64,000 bases of DNA from an uncultured Roseibium sp. (GTDB lineage: Bacteria; Pseudomonadota; Alphaproteobacteria; Rhizobiales; Stappiaceae). Of this stretch, positions 25,911-35,937 are shown in pieces. Positions within the stretch are counted from its first letter, which is position 1, and each line of letters begins with the position of its first letter. A program made the position numbers and the translations under genes. The notes below the pieces were generated by a model, which was given only the letters and a program-made list of their open reading frames with translations, was not told the DNA's origin and made no database searches. Where the stretch lies: contig NZ_CANMFD010000001.1 of NCBI RefSeq assembly GCF_947496995.1, positions 1,732,692 to 1,796,691 of the forward strand, given 5' to 3'.

Positions 25911-26681
25911 ATGGCCGTATCGTTGAATGAAAGGTCTTCTGCCGAATTGAAGGTTCGCAAGCAGAGAGCGCCGAATTCGCCGCCGCGCGGGGCGCCTGAC
26001 AGGCATGCCGGACAGGCGACGCGAAACTCGGAGATCGTCTATCGCGATCTGCGCGATGCGATCGTCGACGTCACCCTGACGCCGGGAACGCCGCTCGTCG
26101 AAAAAGAGATCACGGAAAGATACGGAATCAGCCGGACCCCGGTTCGCGAAGCGATCCTCAGACTGGCGGAAGAACAGCTGGTGGATGTCATTCCGAAATC
26201 CGGAACCTTTGTTGCCCGCATTCCGGTCGCCGTCCTGCATGAGGCGATTGTCGCCCGCAAGGCGCTGGAAGAAGCCTGTGTCCGCGAGGCGACCGCCAAG
26301 GCCAGCAAGAGCCAGATCATGGAGCTTCGGGCCATCATTCAGCGCGAATACGAGCTGTGCGCCTCTGGTGACGAACAGGCGTTCCATGACGCCGACAACG
26401 CCTTTCACGCAGGGGTGGCTGCCGCGAGCGGCTATCCCGGTATCTGGTCCATGATCGAGAAGATCAGGCTTCAGGTCGAGCGCTACCGCCGGCTTACACT
26501 GCCGCAGACGGGCAGAATGGCATTGATCGTCGCAGAACACGCCTCCGTCCTCGATGCTATCGAGCGCGGCGACGCGGAGGCCGCCGTTGCCGCCATGAAC
26601 AACCATCTCAACAAGCTGCAGATCGACATCGGGACGTTCCGGGATCTCTGGCCGGACTATTTCCTGTTCGACAAGAAATAA
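25911..26681 (+). CDS. GntR family regulator with FCD ligand domain
   Basis: 256 residues. The winged helix spans about residues 45-110 (EIVYRDLRDAIVDVTLTPGTPLVEKEIT, YGISRTPVREAILRLAEE). The all-helical FCD domain follows, with its metal-binding Asp/His positions in DADNAFHAGVAAASG and EHASVLDAIERGD. FCD regulators sense carboxylates. It is divergent from dctPQM, which it most likely represses. The start at 25911 has AGGAGAAG; an ATG at 25857 has none. Confidence 0.9.
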   Translation: MAVSLNERSSAELKVRKQRAPNSPPRGAPDRHAGQATRNSEIVYRDLRDAIVDVTLTPGTPLVEKEITERYGISRTPVREAILRLAEEQLVDVIPKSGTFVARIPVAVLHEAIVARKALEEACVREATAKASKSQIMELRAIIQREYELCASGDEQAFHDADNAFHAGVAAASGYPGIWSMIEKIRLQVERYRRLTLPQTGRMALIVAEHASVLDAIERGDAEAAVAAMNNHLNKLQIDIGTFRDLWPDYFLFDKK

Positions 26682-26780
26682 CACCTGCTGAAGTCGGTTT
26701 GCCCGGTCATTGACCTTGGTTCGCAGCCTCCGAAAGCGCGGGATCGTCCTGAAGGGATGCAGCCTCGCAAGAGGGAAACA

Positions 26781-26816
26781 AAAAAGGCCACCCCGGTCGC
26801 CCGGGATGGCCTTTTT
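26781..26816. terminator. Bidirectional intrinsic terminator
   Basis: AAAAAGGCCA-CCCGG pairs with CCGGG-TGGCCTTTTT, giving an A-rich and a T-rich side. It serves both gntR (plus) and pntB (minus). Confidence 0.9.
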
Positions 26817-26836
26817 GTCATACGTGCTGGCTTCTC

Positions 26837-28270
26837 TTAGCTGATCTGAGTCAGAAGCTTGTCGAGGCTGGCCTTGGCGTCGCCGTAGAACATCCGCGTG
26901 TTCTCCTTGTAGAAGAGCGGGTTCTCGATACCGGAGTAACCCGTGCCCTGGCCGCGCTTGGAAACGAAGACCTGCTTTGCTTTCCAGACTTCCAGAACCG
27001 GCATGCCGGCGATGGGCGAGTTCGGGTCTTCCTGGGCCGCCGGGTTGACGATGTCGTTGGAGCCGATGACGATGACGACATCCGTATCGGGAAAGTCGTC
27101 ATTGATCTCGTCCATTTCCATGACGATGTCGTAAGGCACCTTGGCTTCCGCCAGAAGCACGTTCATGTGGCCGGGAAGGCGTCCGGCGACCGGGTGGATC
27201 GCAAAGCGCACATTCTTGCCCTTGGCCCGCAGGCGCTTGGTCAGTTCGCTGACCGACTGCTGTGCCTGGGCAACGGCCATGCCATAGCCGGGAACGATGA
27301 TGACGCTGTCGGCGTCATCAAGGGCGGTGATCACGCCGTCCGCATCGATGGCGATCTGTTCGCCTTCAACTTCCATGGCAGGGCCGGTGGTGTTGCCGAA
27401 CCCGCCCAGGATGACGGAGACGAACGAACGGTTCATCGCCTTGCACATGATGTAGCTGAGGATCGCACCTGAGGAGCCGACCAGTGCACCTACGACGATC
27501 AGCAGATCGTTGCCGAGCGAGAAGCCGATGGCCGCCGCGGCCCAGCCCGAATAGGAGTTCAGCATCGACACCACCACCGGCATGTCGGCGCCGCCGATGC
27601 CCATGATCAGGTGATAGCCGATGAAGAAGGCCAGCAGCGTCATCAGGATGAGTGTCCAGATGCCGGCGCCGTTCAGGAACAGGATCAGCAGGATGAGGCT
27701 GAGGATACCCGCACCGGCGTTCAGCATGTGACCGCCCGGCAGCTTTTCCGCCTTGGAGGTGATCTTGCCTGCGAGCTTGCCGAAGGCGACGACCGATCCG
27801 GTGAAGGTGATCGCACCGATGAACACGCCGAGGAAGACCTCGACCTTCAGGATCGACTGCTCGACCGGGCTCTTGTGCGCCAGGATCGCTGCAAAGCCTT
27901 CCAGCGCTTCACGCTCTTCAGAGCCCATGGTGAGGACACGGCCAAGCTCGATGTAGGCGTTGAAGCCGACGAAAACGGCGGCCAGGCCCACCAGCGAGTG
28001 CATTGCTGCTACCAGCTGAGGCATCTCGGTCATCTGGACGCGTTGTGCGACGTAATAGCCGATGATCCCGCCACCTGCGATCAGCACCAGCGACAGAAGC
28101 CAGAGGCCGGAGCCCGGGCCGATAAGCGTGGCGACAACCGCCAGCGCCATGCCGGCAATGCCGTACCAGACCGCGCGTTTCGCACTTTCCTGCCCCGAAA
28201 GGCCGCCCAGTGAAAGGATGAACAGTACAGCTGCAACCACATAGGCAGCCGTCGTGAAACCGAATTCCAT
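26837..28270 (-). CDS. pntB: NAD(P) transhydrogenase subunit beta
   Basis: 477 residues. About eight or nine membrane helices span residues 1-260, followed by the NADP(H)-binding domain III with [36 protein letters not shown] and [13 protein letters not shown]. With PntA it couples proton entry to reduction of NADP+ by NADH, supplying NADPH. It starts 12 bases after the pntA stop and is the end of the operon, before the terminator at 26781. Confidence 0.97.
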   Translation of the reverse strand: MEFGFTTAAYVVAAVLFILSLGGLSGQESAKRAVWYGIAGMALAVVATLIGPGSGLWLLSLVLIAGGGIIGYYVAQRVQMTEMPQLVAAMHSLVGLAAVFVGFNAYIELGRVLTMGSEEREALEGFAAILAHKSPVEQSILKVEVFLGVFIGAITFTGSVVAFGKLAGKITSKAEKLPGGHMLNAGAGILSLILLILFLNGAGIWTLILMTLLAFFIGYHLIMGIGGADMPVVVSMLNSYSGWAAAAIGFSLGNDLLIVVGALVGSSGAILSYIMCKAMNRSFVSVILGGFGNTTGPAMEVEGEQIAIDADGVITALDDADSVIIVPGYGMAVAQAQQSVSELTKRLRAKGKNVRFAIHPVAGRLPGHMNVLLAEAKVPYDIVMEMDEINDDFPDTDVVIVIGSNDIVNPAAQEDPNSPIAGMPVLEVWKAKQVFVSKRGQGTGYSGIENPLFYKENTRMFYGDAKASLDKLLTQIS

Positions 28271-28282
28271 CGCTCGGCCTCC

Positions 28283-29866
28283 TTAGGATTTCTGGAACAT
28301 GGCAAGCATGCGCCTGGTGACAAGGAAACCGCCGAAGATGTTGATCCCGGCCATGAAGACGGAGAGACCAGCCAGCAGGATCACCAGGAAGGACCCGGAC
28401 CCGATCTGCATCATCGCACCGAGGATGATGATCGACGAAATGGCGTTGGTCACCGCCATGAGCGGCGTATGCAGCGAATGGCTGACATTCCAGATCACCT
28501 GGAAGCCGACGAAGACGGCCAGCACGAAGACGATGAAATGCTGCATGAAGCTGGCCGGGGCGATCAGGCCCACGAGCAGCAGCAGCAGGCCGCCGCCGAC
28601 AAGCAGGGACACCTGTTGCTTGGTCTGTGCCTTGAAGGCGGCGACCTCCTGGGCGCGCTTCTCCTCCGGGGTCAGTTCCTTCGGCTTTTCCTTGGGCTTG
28701 GCCGCAATCGCCTGAACTTTCGGCGGCGGCGGCGGGAAGGTGATTTCACCCTGATAGGTCACCGTCGCACCGCGAATGACGTCGTCTTCCATGTTGTGGA
28801 CGATCTGCCCGTCTTTTTCCGGGGTCAGGTCGCTCAGCATGTGACGGATGTTGGTGGCATAGAGGGTGGACGCCTGGGACGCCATGCGGGAGGGGAAGTC
28901 GGTATAGCCGACGATGGTGACACCGTTGGCGGTGACCACCTTTTCGTCGGGAACCGTGCCTTCCGCGTTGCCGCCGCGCTCTGCCGCCAGATCGACGATC
29001 ACCGAGCCGGGTTTCATCGCTGCGATCATGTCCTCCAGCCACAGCTTCGGAGCCGGGCGGTTCGGGATCAGCGCCGTGGTGATGACGATGTCCATTTCCG
29101 GTGCAAGTTCACGGAACTTGGCAAGCTGGGCTTCGCGGAATTCCGGAGAGGAGACGCTGGCATAGCCGCCGGAGGCGGCGCCGTCCTGCTGCTCTTCCTC
29201 AAAATCCAGATAGACAAATTCGGCGCCCATGGATTCGACCTGCTCGGCCACCTCCGGGCGCACGTCGAAAGCATAGGTCACCGCACCGAGCGACGTGGCG
29301 GTGCCGATGGCGGCAAGGCCGGCGACGCCGGCGCCGACGACGAGCACTTTCGCCGGGGGAACTTTGCCGGCGGCGGTGATCTGTCCGGTAAAGAAACGAC
29401 CGAAATTGTTGCCGGCCTCGATGACGGTGCGGTAGCCGGCAATGTTGGCCATCGAGCTGAGCGCGTCCATCTTCTGCGCGCGCGAGATCCGCGGCACCAT
29501 TTCCATGGCGATCACGTTGGCGCCCTTGGCCCTGGCGGCTTCCATGCCCGCTTCGTTGCCGCCCGGGTTGAAGAAGGAAATCAGCGTCTTGCCCTTGGTC
29601 AGGTGCCGCGCTTCCTTTTCGTCGGGCTGGCGCACCTTTGTGACGATGTCGGATTTCTTCCAGAGGCTTGCGGCGGTCTTGATGACCTCGACACCGGCGT
29701 CTTCATACGCCTTGTCGGAAAAACCGGCCGCGGCTCCCGCGCCGCTCTGGATAAGGCAGCTGTAGCCGAGCTTTTGTAACTGCTTCGCCGAGTCCGGGGT
29801 CATTGCCACGCGGGCCTCTCCCGGGAAGGTTTCCTTTGGTGTGCCGATTTTTAGGGCTTCTGGCAT
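28283..29866 (-). CDS. pntA: NAD(P) transhydrogenase subunit alpha (single-chain form)
   Basis: 527 residues. The NAD(H)-binding domain I runs from [20 protein letters not shown] and contains [16 protein letters not shown] charged Pro/Lys/Glu linker (about 375-410) leads to four membrane helices ending RRMLAMF. This is the fused E. coli-like architecture, not the split pntAA/pntAB form found in some other alphaproteobacteria. I chose the ATG at 29866 (TTGGAG upstream) over one 12 bases earlier. Confidence 0.95.
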   Translation of the reverse strand: MPEALKIGTPKETFPGEARVAMTPDSAKQLQKLGYSCLIQSGAGAAAGFSDKAYEDAGVEVIKTAASLWKKSDIVTKVRQPDEKEARHLTKGKTLISFFNPGGNEAGMEAARAKGANVIAMEMVPRISRAQKMDALSSMANIAGYRTVIEAGNNFGRFFTGQITAAGKVPPAKVLVVGAGVAGLAAIGTATSLGAVTYAFDVRPEVAEQVESMGAEFVYLDFEEEQQDGAASGGYASVSSPEFREAQLAKFRELAPEMDIVITTALIPNRPAPKLWLEDMIAAMKPGSVIVDLAAERGGNAEGTVPDEKVVTANGVTIVGYTDFPSRMASQASTLYATNIRHMLSDLTPEKDGQIVHNMEDDVIRGATVTYQGEITFPPPPPKVQAIAAKPKEKPKELTPEEKRAQEVAAFKAQTKQQVSLLVGGGLLLLLVGLIAPASFMQHFIVFVLAVFVGFQVIWNVSHSLHTPLMAVTNAISSIIILGAMMQIGSGSFLVILLAGLSVFMAGINIFGGFLVTRRMLAMFQKS

Positions 29867-30238
29867 ATGTCGCTCCAAGATGGTGACGCAGGCGTGGCCT
29901 TTGGACAGGAGGGCCGAACGATCCGCGTACCCCCCACAAGCGCGCTGCGAATATAGAGACGAAAATTCTACCTATGACAAGGTGTGTTGACCGATGTTTC
30001 GGACGGTATTTCGGGAGGGATCCGAGAAAGCAGCTTTTTGCCGCAGAATGTTGGCAGGCTCAAATGGAGCATTGCCGCGCGTCTTTGCGTTCACGCCGCC
30101 GTCAAATACTCGGATGGGAGGAGGTTTTAGTGTTTTCCATCCGGATCGTGTGGAATCAGGGCAGTTTGCAGGCTCTCTAATCCTTGGGTCGCGAAAACAG
30201 GCGGCTGACCCTGTCGGCCAGCCGCCCGTGATTTCCGG
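29867..30238. other. Gene-free region upstream of pntAB
   Basis: No supported gene. It should contain the pntAB promoter (minus strand) and includes the minus-strand terminator of the yghU-like gene at 30191-30226. Confidence 0.4.
30191..30226 (-). terminator. Intrinsic terminator after yghU-like gene
   Basis: On the minus strand an 8-bp stem GGCGGCTG/CAGCCGCC with an 11-base loop is followed by TGTTTTC. It lies 13 bases past the stop codon. Confidence 0.7.
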
Positions 30239-31102
30239 TTACTCCGCAGCGGTGTCGGTGATTGCATCCAGATCCGATGCATCGTGACGCTCCGCCACAC
30301 CTTCGGACTTGTCTTCGGTCACGCGGTTGACCTTGCGGCCACGGACCACCGCCGGGCGAGCGTCGATTTTCTGCGCCCAGGCCAGAAGGTTCTTGTATTC
30401 GTGGACCGCGAGAAATTCTCCGGCATTATAGGCGCGGCCAAGTACCAGGCCGCCATACCATGGGAAAATGGCGATATCGGCGATGGTGTACTCGTCACCG
30501 GCGATGTAGGGCCGTTCGCCCAGCGCCTTGTCGAGGACGTCCATCTGGCGTTTTGCTTCCATCGTGAAGCGGTCGATGGGATACTGGTACTTCTCCGGCG
30601 CATAGGCATAGAAATGGCCGAAGCCGCCGCCGATATAAGGCGCAGAGCCCATCTGCCAGAACAGCCAGTTCATCATTTCCGTGCGGGCTGCGGGGTCCTT
30701 CGGCAGAAACTCGCCGAATTTTTCGGCGAGATAAAGCAGAATGGAACCGGATTCGAACACGCGGACTGGCTTGTCGGAGCTGCGGTCGACCACGGCCGGA
30801 ATTTTCGAGTTCGGGTTGGCGGCGACGAAACCGCTGGAGAACTGGTCGCCATCACCAATCTTGATCAGCCAGGCGTCGTATTCCGCGCCCTGATGACCGA
30901 GCGCCAGAAGCTCCTCGAGCATGATGGTCACCTTCACCCCGTTCGGCGTCCCGAGAGAATAAAGCTGCAGCGGGTGCTTGCCCACCGGCAGGTCCTTCTC
31001 ATGGGTGGCTCCGGAGATCGGCCGGTTGATATTGGCGAACTGGCCGCCGCTCGGCTGTTCCCAGGTCCAGACCTTGGGCGGGGTGTAGGTTGCGTCACTC
31101 AT
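30239..31102 (-). CDS. yghU: Glutathione-dependent disulfide-bond oxidoreductase, YghU type
   Basis: 287 residues. The N-terminal extension before the thioredoxin domain and the glutathione-contacting motif LYSLGTPNGVKVTIMLEEL (about 47-65) mark the Nu-class GST/YghU group. VFESGSILLYLAEKFG is the glutathione-gamma-Glu contact and EYTIADIAIFPWYGG the C-domain signature. These enzymes act on disulfides, binding two GSH. The acidic C-terminal tail is longer than in E. coli YghU. It is probably read independently of the TAXI gene upstream, 176 bases away. Confidence 0.88.
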   Translation of the reverse strand: MSDATYTPPKVWTWEQPSGGQFANINRPISGATHEKDLPVGKHPLQLYSLGTPNGVKVTIMLEELLALGHQGAEYDAWLIKIGDGDQFSSGFVAANPNSKIPAVVDRSSDKPVRVFESGSILLYLAEKFGEFLPKDPAARTEMMNWLFWQMGSAPYIGGGFGHFYAYAPEKYQYPIDRFTMEAKRQMDVLDKALGERPYIAGDEYTIADIAIFPWYGGLVLGRAYNAGEFLAVHEYKNLLAWAQKIDARPAVVRGRKVNRVTEDKSEGVAERHDASDLDAITDTAAE

Positions 31103-31278
31103 GGGGAAAATGCTCCAGAACCGGATTGACTTGAACGTGTCTGCGGAAGTTCACGCGCAGATTTCTGCGCGAACCATCGCAATATTACGATCAAATAGTA
31201 TGACCAACCCGATTTGCCTAGGCCATGAACTCATAAAGTCATGTTTTCCGAACGATCCGAAGATCACAAATCCCTATC

Positions 31279-32244
31279 CTAAAGCCAGCCTTGTTCCCGG
31301 TAGTACTTCAGCGCGCCCGGATGAAGATCGGCGGTCAGCCCTTCCTTGATCATGTCCTGCGGCGTGAGCCGCTCGAGCGCCGGATGCAGCTTCTTGAAGT
31401 CTTCGAAATTGTCGAAGACAGCGGCAACGATCGTATAAACGACCTCTTCGGGCATTCTCGCCGAGGTCACAACGGTCGCTTTCGGTCCCCAGGTCGGCAC
31501 ATCGTCCGGATTGCCCTGGTAAAGTCCGCCCGGAATGACGGCTGCCGCATAGGCCGGGTTTTCGGCAAGCAACTTGTCTATCGCATCGCCGGCGATCGGA
31601 ACCAGCCGGATATCGCATGTGGAGACCGCTTCCTGGGTGGAAGCGTTCGGTAGCCCGGCGACCCAGATACTGGCGTCCAGTTTGTCGTTGCACAGGGCAG
31701 GGACCTGTTCGGTTGAACTCAGATCCGCGGCCAGCGACAGGTCATCGGAGGAAAGGCCCGTGTATTTCAGGAGCAGGTCCGCCATGACAAGTGTACCGGA
31801 TCCGGGGTTGCCGATATTGACGTCCTTGCCCTTCAGATCTTCGGGCCCCTTGATGCCGGCTTCCGCACGAGCCATCAGATGCATCGGTTCTGCATGCAGG
31901 GAAAAGAGCGAACGCAGCTCTGTGTCGGGCCCTTCGGCGGCAAATGCGCCGGTGCCCTGAAGGCTCGCCGCCTGGATGTCCGATTGCACGATGGCGAAAT
32001 CGAGAGTGTTGTCACGGACGGAATTAGCATTCTGTACGGATCCTCCGGTGGATTCCACCAGGCAGCGGATGCCGTGATCCTTGCGGCCAAGGTTGACAAG
32101 GCGGCATATGGCGCCGCCCGCGGGATAATAGACCCCGGTCACGCCGGCCGTTCCCAATGTCACGAACTGCTGCGCGGATGCAGCGCCGGCAAGCACCAGA
32201 AAGGCGGCCAGAAAGACACCTGGAAATCTCGGTTTCAATCTCAT
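31279..32244 (-). CDS. TAXI family TRAP solute-binding protein (orphan)
   Basis: 321 residues with a signal peptide (FLAAFLVLAGAASAQQ). The mature part opens VTLGTAGVTGVYYPAGGAICRLVN, the TAXI signature, then STGGSVQNANSVRDNTLDFAIVQSD and DVNIGNPGSGT. TAXI proteins deliver substrates (glutamate and 2-oxoglutarate in known cases) to a fused permease. No such permease is in the neighbourhood, so it must work with a distant partner or act as a sensor subunit. It is divergent from the LysE gene. Confidence 0.9.
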   Translation of the reverse strand: MRLKPRFPGVFLAAFLVLAGAASAQQFVTLGTAGVTGVYYPAGGAICRLVNLGRKDHGIRCLVESTGGSVQNANSVRDNTLDFAIVQSDIQAASLQGTGAFAAEGPDTELRSLFSLHAEPMHLMARAEAGIKGPEDLKGKDVNIGNPGSGTLVMADLLLKYTGLSSDDLSLAADLSSTEQVPALCNDKLDASIWVAGLPNASTQEAVSTCDIRLVPIAGDAIDKLLAENPAYAAAVIPGGLYQGNPDDVPTWGPKATVVTSARMPEEVVYTIVAAVFDNFEDFKKLHPALERLTPQDMIKEGLTADLHPGALKYYREQGWL

Positions 32245-32459
32245 GCGTTCAGGCTTCCTTGGCGTTGGCCCCGCTGTCCGGGTTCACATCAGCATACCCG
32301 ATCAAGGCCCGGCAAGCGCTAACATTGATTTGTTTGACCATGGACATAGCCAAGGCACGACGGCGAATCGATGTTCGGCCTGACGCCGATCCCGTTGCCG
32401 GACTTGACCCCGGACGCTCAGCGTTCCAAAGGTCGAGCTTGAAATAGGGGAGCAAGCCG

Positions 32460-33086
32460 GTGATTCCGTTCGACGTCCTGACCGTCTTTTTTGCCGCTGC
32501 AGTCGCGCTGGGCGTTGCCCCGGGGCCGGACAATATCTTCGTTCTGACCCAATCCGCGCTTTATGGCCGTTTCGCGGGGCTGGTCGTGACGCTGGGTCTT
32601 TGCACGGGTTTGATCGTCCACACCATCGCCGTCGCACTAGGGGTTGCGGCCATCTTTCAGACTTCCGAGCTGGCGTTTACCCTGCTGAAATTCGCCGGGG
32701 CGGGCTATCTGCTTTACCTCGCGTTCCAGGCCTTCCGGGCAGGAAAAACAGAAATTTCCGGCGGCAACAGTCCTGCCTTGTCCGCCTGGACGCTGTACCG
32801 GCGCGGGATCGTGATGAATGTGAGCAACCCGAAGGTCGCGATTTTTTTTCTGGCTTTCCTGCCGCAATTCGCCGATCCGGCGCGCGGTTCCGTTCCCGGG
32901 CAGATCCTCATCTTCGGCGCGCTGTTTATCGTGGCCACGATCCTTGTATTCGGCGGGGTCGCGCTGGGTGGAGGAATGCTCGGTGCGTTCCTGAAGCGGT
33001 CTCCGAAAGCGCAGGTCCGGCTCAATCGGCTTGCGGGTCTGGTGTTTGTCGGCCTGGCGCTCCGGCTGGCTGTTGCCGAGCGCTGA
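32460..33086 (+). CDS. LysE/RhtB family amino-acid exporter
   Basis: 208 residues and six predicted helices. The family opening VALGVAPGPDNIFVLTQSALYGR is at residues 16-38, and VMNVSNPKVAIFFLAFLPQF is the conserved helix-4 segment. Family members export amino acids or homoserine lactones. The start is GTG (32460) with AGGGGAG upstream. It is convergent with egtD. Confidence 0.9.
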   Translation: MIPFDVLTVFFAAAVALGVAPGPDNIFVLTQSALYGRFAGLVVTLGLCTGLIVHTIAVALGVAAIFQTSELAFTLLKFAGAGYLLYLAFQAFRAGKTEISGGNSPALSAWTLYRRGIVMNVSNPKVAIFFLAFLPQFADPARGSVPGQILIFGALFIVATILVFGGVALGGGMLGAFLKRSPKAQVRLNRLAGLVFVGLALRLAVAER

Positions 33087-33108
33087 GCGGGCAGCCGAAA
33101 ACGCCAAG

Positions 33109-33134
33109 CCCTTGCCGTGAGAACGGCAGGGGCC
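33109..33134. terminator. Hairpin between convergent lysE-like and egtD genes
   Basis: GCCCTTGCCGT pairs with ACGGCAGGGGC around GAGA, with one T-G wobble. A weak T-rich stretch follows on the plus strand. A probable shared terminator. Confidence 0.5.
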
Positions 33135-33164
33135 GGTTGCACATTTTGCCAGGCCAGGCGAGCT

Positions 33165-34112
33165 CTATATCGTCTGCAGGGTATAGACCGAAAAGAGATT
33201 GTCCTTGTCGCTGTCCTGATTGAGAACCCGCCATCCGGCCTTGCTGACGATCGAGGAAAAAGCCTCTTCGCTGTATTTGTGCGAATTCTCCGTGTGGATG
33301 GTTTCGCCTTCGGTGAAGGAGATGCTTTCGCCGCTCACTGTCACCGTCTGGTTGCGAAGACTTTCCAGGTGCATCTCGATGCGGCTTTCGCCCGCGTTCC
33401 ACACTGCCCGGTGCGCAAAGGCGGCAAGGTCGAAATCTGCCGCCAGTTCGCGATTGATCCGTTGCAGCAGGTTCCGGTTGAATGCCGCAGTGACACCTGC
33501 CGGATCGTCATAGGCCTCGACCAGGACCGCCTCGTCCTTCGGCCTGTCGACCCCGATGATCATGGTCGCCTCCGGCATGGCACTGCGGATATTGCCCAGA
33601 AGCTCGGCGGCTTCCGAGCGTTCGAAATTGCCGATTGTAGAACCGGGAAAGAACACCAGCACAGGCAGCTCCGGCAGAAGCGGCAGCTTTCCAAGCGGCT
33701 GCGTGAAGTCAGCGGCGACCGGGATGACGGCCAGCGAGGGATAGGCACGCCGTACCCGTTCGGCGGCGTCCTGCAGATGGTTGGCGGAAATGTCGACCGG
33801 CATATAGACCGAAAGATCCTCGAAGGCTCCCAGCAGCAGGTTGGTCTTGCGGCTGGAGCCGCTGCCAAGTTCCACCATTGCGCCGCTGGCGCCGGGCAGG
33901 TGCCGGTATTTCCGCACGTTGTCCGCCAGGATCGCAAGTTCGGTGCGGGTCGGATAATACGCATCCAGCTCGGTGATGGCCTCGAACAGATGCGACCCGA
34001 CATCGTCGTAGAGCCATTTGCTGCTGAGCGCCTTTCGCGGCGCTTTCAGACCCGCAAGGATCTCGGATTTGAACGCGGCTTTGGCGATGTCCGGGGAGAC
34101 GTGTTTGGTCAT
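33165..34112 (-). CDS. egtD: L-histidine N-alpha-methyltransferase (ergothioneine biosynthesis)
   Basis: 315 residues from the ATG at 34112, which overlaps the egtB stop by 4 bases. A SAM-dependent methyltransferase: LSSKWLYDDVGSHLFEAI, then MVELGSGSSRKTNLLL (SAM-binding) and VFFPGSTIGNFE, characteristic of EgtD. It trimethylates histidine to hercynine. The frame remains open upstream into egtB, but the coupled ATG matches family length. Confidence 0.95.
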   Translation of the reverse strand: MTKHVSPDIAKAAFKSEILAGLKAPRKALSSKWLYDDVGSHLFEAITELDAYYPTRTELAILADNVRKYRHLPGASGAMVELGSGSSRKTNLLLGAFEDLSVYMPVDISANHLQDAAERVRRAYPSLAVIPVAADFTQPLGKLPLLPELPVLVFFPGSTIGNFERSEAAELLGNIRSAMPEATMIIGVDRPKDEAVLVEAYDDPAGVTAAFNRNLLQRINRELAADFDLAAFAHRAVWNAGESRIEMHLESLRNQTVTVSGESISFTEGETIHTENSHKYSEEAFSSIVSKAGWRVLNQDSDKDNLFSVYTLQTI

Positions 34113-35374
34113 TGGTCTGCTGCCAGTCTCAGGCCGAGCATTTGCCAGCGCTGGTGGGGATAGAAGAAGGTGCGGTAGGAGGAACGCATCTGCTGCTTTG
34201 GCGTGGCGCAGGAGCCGCCGCGCAGCACCATCTGGTTCACCATGAACTTGCCGTTGTACTCGCCGATGGCGCCCTCCGGCGGCTTGAAGCCGGGATAGGG
34301 GGAAAAGGCGCTGCTGGTCCATTGCCACACATCGCCCCACAGGCCGGGCCTGCGTCCGACCGGCGCGAAATTTCCGTCTTCCAGAAAATTGCCGTCGATA
34401 TCCGTCGGCTCGGCTGCCGCTTCCCATTCCGCTTCCGTCGGCAGGCGGGCCCCGGCCCAGCGGGCAAAGGCATCGGCCTCGTAGTAACTGACGTGAACCA
34501 CCGGGGCGGCGTGATCGACGGGGCGGGGACCCTGCAACGTGTAGGTCCACCAGGCACCATCCTGGCGCCACCAGTAGAGCGGCGAGTCCCAGCCGTTTTT
34601 CTCGCGAACCGCCCAGCCTTCCATGAGCCAGAGCGTCTGGTTGTCGTAACCGCCGTCTTCCATGAAGGCGATCCACTCGCCGTTGGTGACGGGTCTGTCC
34701 GAGAGCCGATAGGGATCGAGCCACACCTTGTGGCGCGGGCCTTCGCAGTCATAGGCGAACCCTTCACCGTCATGGCCGATCTCCAGCAATCCGCCATCGT
34801 AAGCCGTCCAGCTGCTTTCCTGCACCGCGCTGACATGAGTGTGCCTGGGCTCGATATAGGCGGGAAGGAGCGGGTTGTAGGAAAAGGCGTTGAGAAGGTC
34901 GGTCACCAGCAGTTCCTGGTGCTGCATCTCGTGATGACAGCCCAGTGTCATCAGCGCATCCAGGCGCTCCGGATCCAGCGCGAAAGCGTCCGTCGCGAGA
35001 CCTTCGCGCAGAGCGTCCTCCACATGGGACCGGTAGCTGAGAACATCGGTAACGGTCGGCCTCGACAACAGACCGCGCCGGGAGCGGGTGTGCCGGGGGC
35101 CGGCCTGCACGTAGTAGGAATTGAAAAGCACCGCGAAGCGGTCGTCCTTCGGCCGGTAGCCGGGAAGTGCGGGTTTGAGGATGAATTCCTCGAAAAACCA
35201 GGTCGTGTGCGCCAGGTGCCACTTGGGAGGGCTGGCATCCTCCATCGACTGCAGGCCCATGTCCTCGTCGTTCAGCGGCGCGACCAGAGCAAGGGATTGC
35301 GCCCTGACCGTCTCGAACAGGTCCGAAGCTGCGGATGCCGGGAACGGTTCTGCCCGTCCGTCCAGGTTAGTCAT
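34109..35374 (-). CDS. egtB: Hercynine oxygenase / ergothioneine biosynthesis protein EgtB
   Basis: 421 residues. The N-terminal DinB-like half carries the iron ligands in WHLAHTTWFFEEFIL and LGCHHEMQHQELL (H-x3-H-x-E). The C-terminal half is an FGE-sulfatase domain ending in VNQMVLRGGSCATPKQQMRSSYRTFF. EgtB joins cysteine or gamma-glutamylcysteine to hercynine by oxidative C-S bond formation. It is upstream of egtD in a two-gene operon; egtE (C-S lyase), egtA and egtC are not visible. Confidence 0.95.
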   Translation of the reverse strand: MTNLDGRAEPFPASAASDLFETVRAQSLALVAPLNDEDMGLQSMEDASPPKWHLAHTTWFFEEFILKPALPGYRPKDDRFAVLFNSYYVQAGPRHTRSRRGLLSRPTVTDVLSYRSHVEDALREGLATDAFALDPERLDALMTLGCHHEMQHQELLVTDLLNAFSYNPLLPAYIEPRHTHVSAVQESSWTAYDGGLLEIGHDGEGFAYDCEGPRHKVWLDPYRLSDRPVTNGEWIAFMEDGGYDNQTLWLMEGWAVREKNGWDSPLYWWRQDGAWWTYTLQGPRPVDHAAPVVHVSYYEADAFARWAGARLPTEAEWEAAAEPTDIDGNFLEDGNFAPVGRRPGLWGDVWQWTSSAFSPYPGFKPPEGAIGEYNGKFMVNQMVLRGGSCATPKQQMRSSYRTFFYPHQRWQMLGLRLAADQ

Positions 35375-35697
35375 TTGCGTTCCTCCACGCGGGACCCGGC
35401 AATATGCCTCCTGCCGGTCCTGTGAGCGCCACCAGATGGGATGCCAGACGGTGTGCCGGGCGACTTGAAAGTAAGAGCGCTTCAGGCGTTTCCAATGTCG
35501 AAATTTGCAACCGGTCGGTGCATGAATGCACTGCGCGGACGCAAAAAGCCGGCTTGTTGAGAAAATGAAACAATGTTCTGAATGGTACCATCACGGCCTC
35601 TCAAGCAAAGAATAGTCCACAGAACCTTGGTTTCAGGGCACTATTTTAAACTATTCCAACGCGGGTTAGTTCCCGCTCGATGGCTGGGAAAATAGAA

Positions 35698-35730
35698 AAC
35701 CAATCCTGACAAGGGCTGTCAGGATTGGTT
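35698..35730 (-). terminator. Perfect 14-bp inverted repeat, terminator-like on the minus strand
   Basis: AACCAATCCTGACA and its exact complement flank a five-base loop. On the minus strand a T-rich stretch (TTTTCTATTTTCC) follows. No minus-strand gene ends here, so what it terminates is unclear. Confidence 0.6.
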
Positions 35731-35845
35731 GCAACGACCCTTCACATTGGCGTGAGATGCCTGGCAATCCCGAATTGGCCCCCTGGAAACGCCCGTTACG
35801 GTGACCTGTCACTCGGGACAATCCCGAGATATCGAATTGACTGAT

Positions 35846-35887
35846 TAGGATGATTGTCCTAGAAAGACACTTAGGACGTTTGTCCTA
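35846..35887. promoter_or_regulatory. Two operator-like palindromes upstream of the TetR gene
   Basis: TAGGAT-GATT-GTCCTA (35846-35861, one mismatch) and TAGGAC-GTTT-GTCCTA (35872-35887, perfect), centres 26 bases apart. These are likely the regulator's own operators. Confidence 0.75.
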
Positions 35888-35937
35888 GTAATCGCAACAA
35901 GCCGCTCAGGCGGCGGCTTTACAGCAGGAACAGTGCA

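Larger units (their letters stand above)
35375..35937. other. Intergenic region rich in inverted repeats
   Basis: No gene. It contains, in order, a 5-bp hairpin GCGGG-CCCGC near 35661-35676, a 14-bp perfect inverted repeat (35698-35730), a 7-bp repeat CTCGGGA-CAA-TCCCGAG (35812-35828) and two TetR-type palindromes (35846-35887). Confidence 0.6.

Noticed and set aside
28469..29779. A 436-codon plus-strand frame opposite pntA
   Set aside because: Antisense shadow with His/Gly/Arg-rich composition, no ribosome-binding site, and pntA is unmistakable on the other strand.
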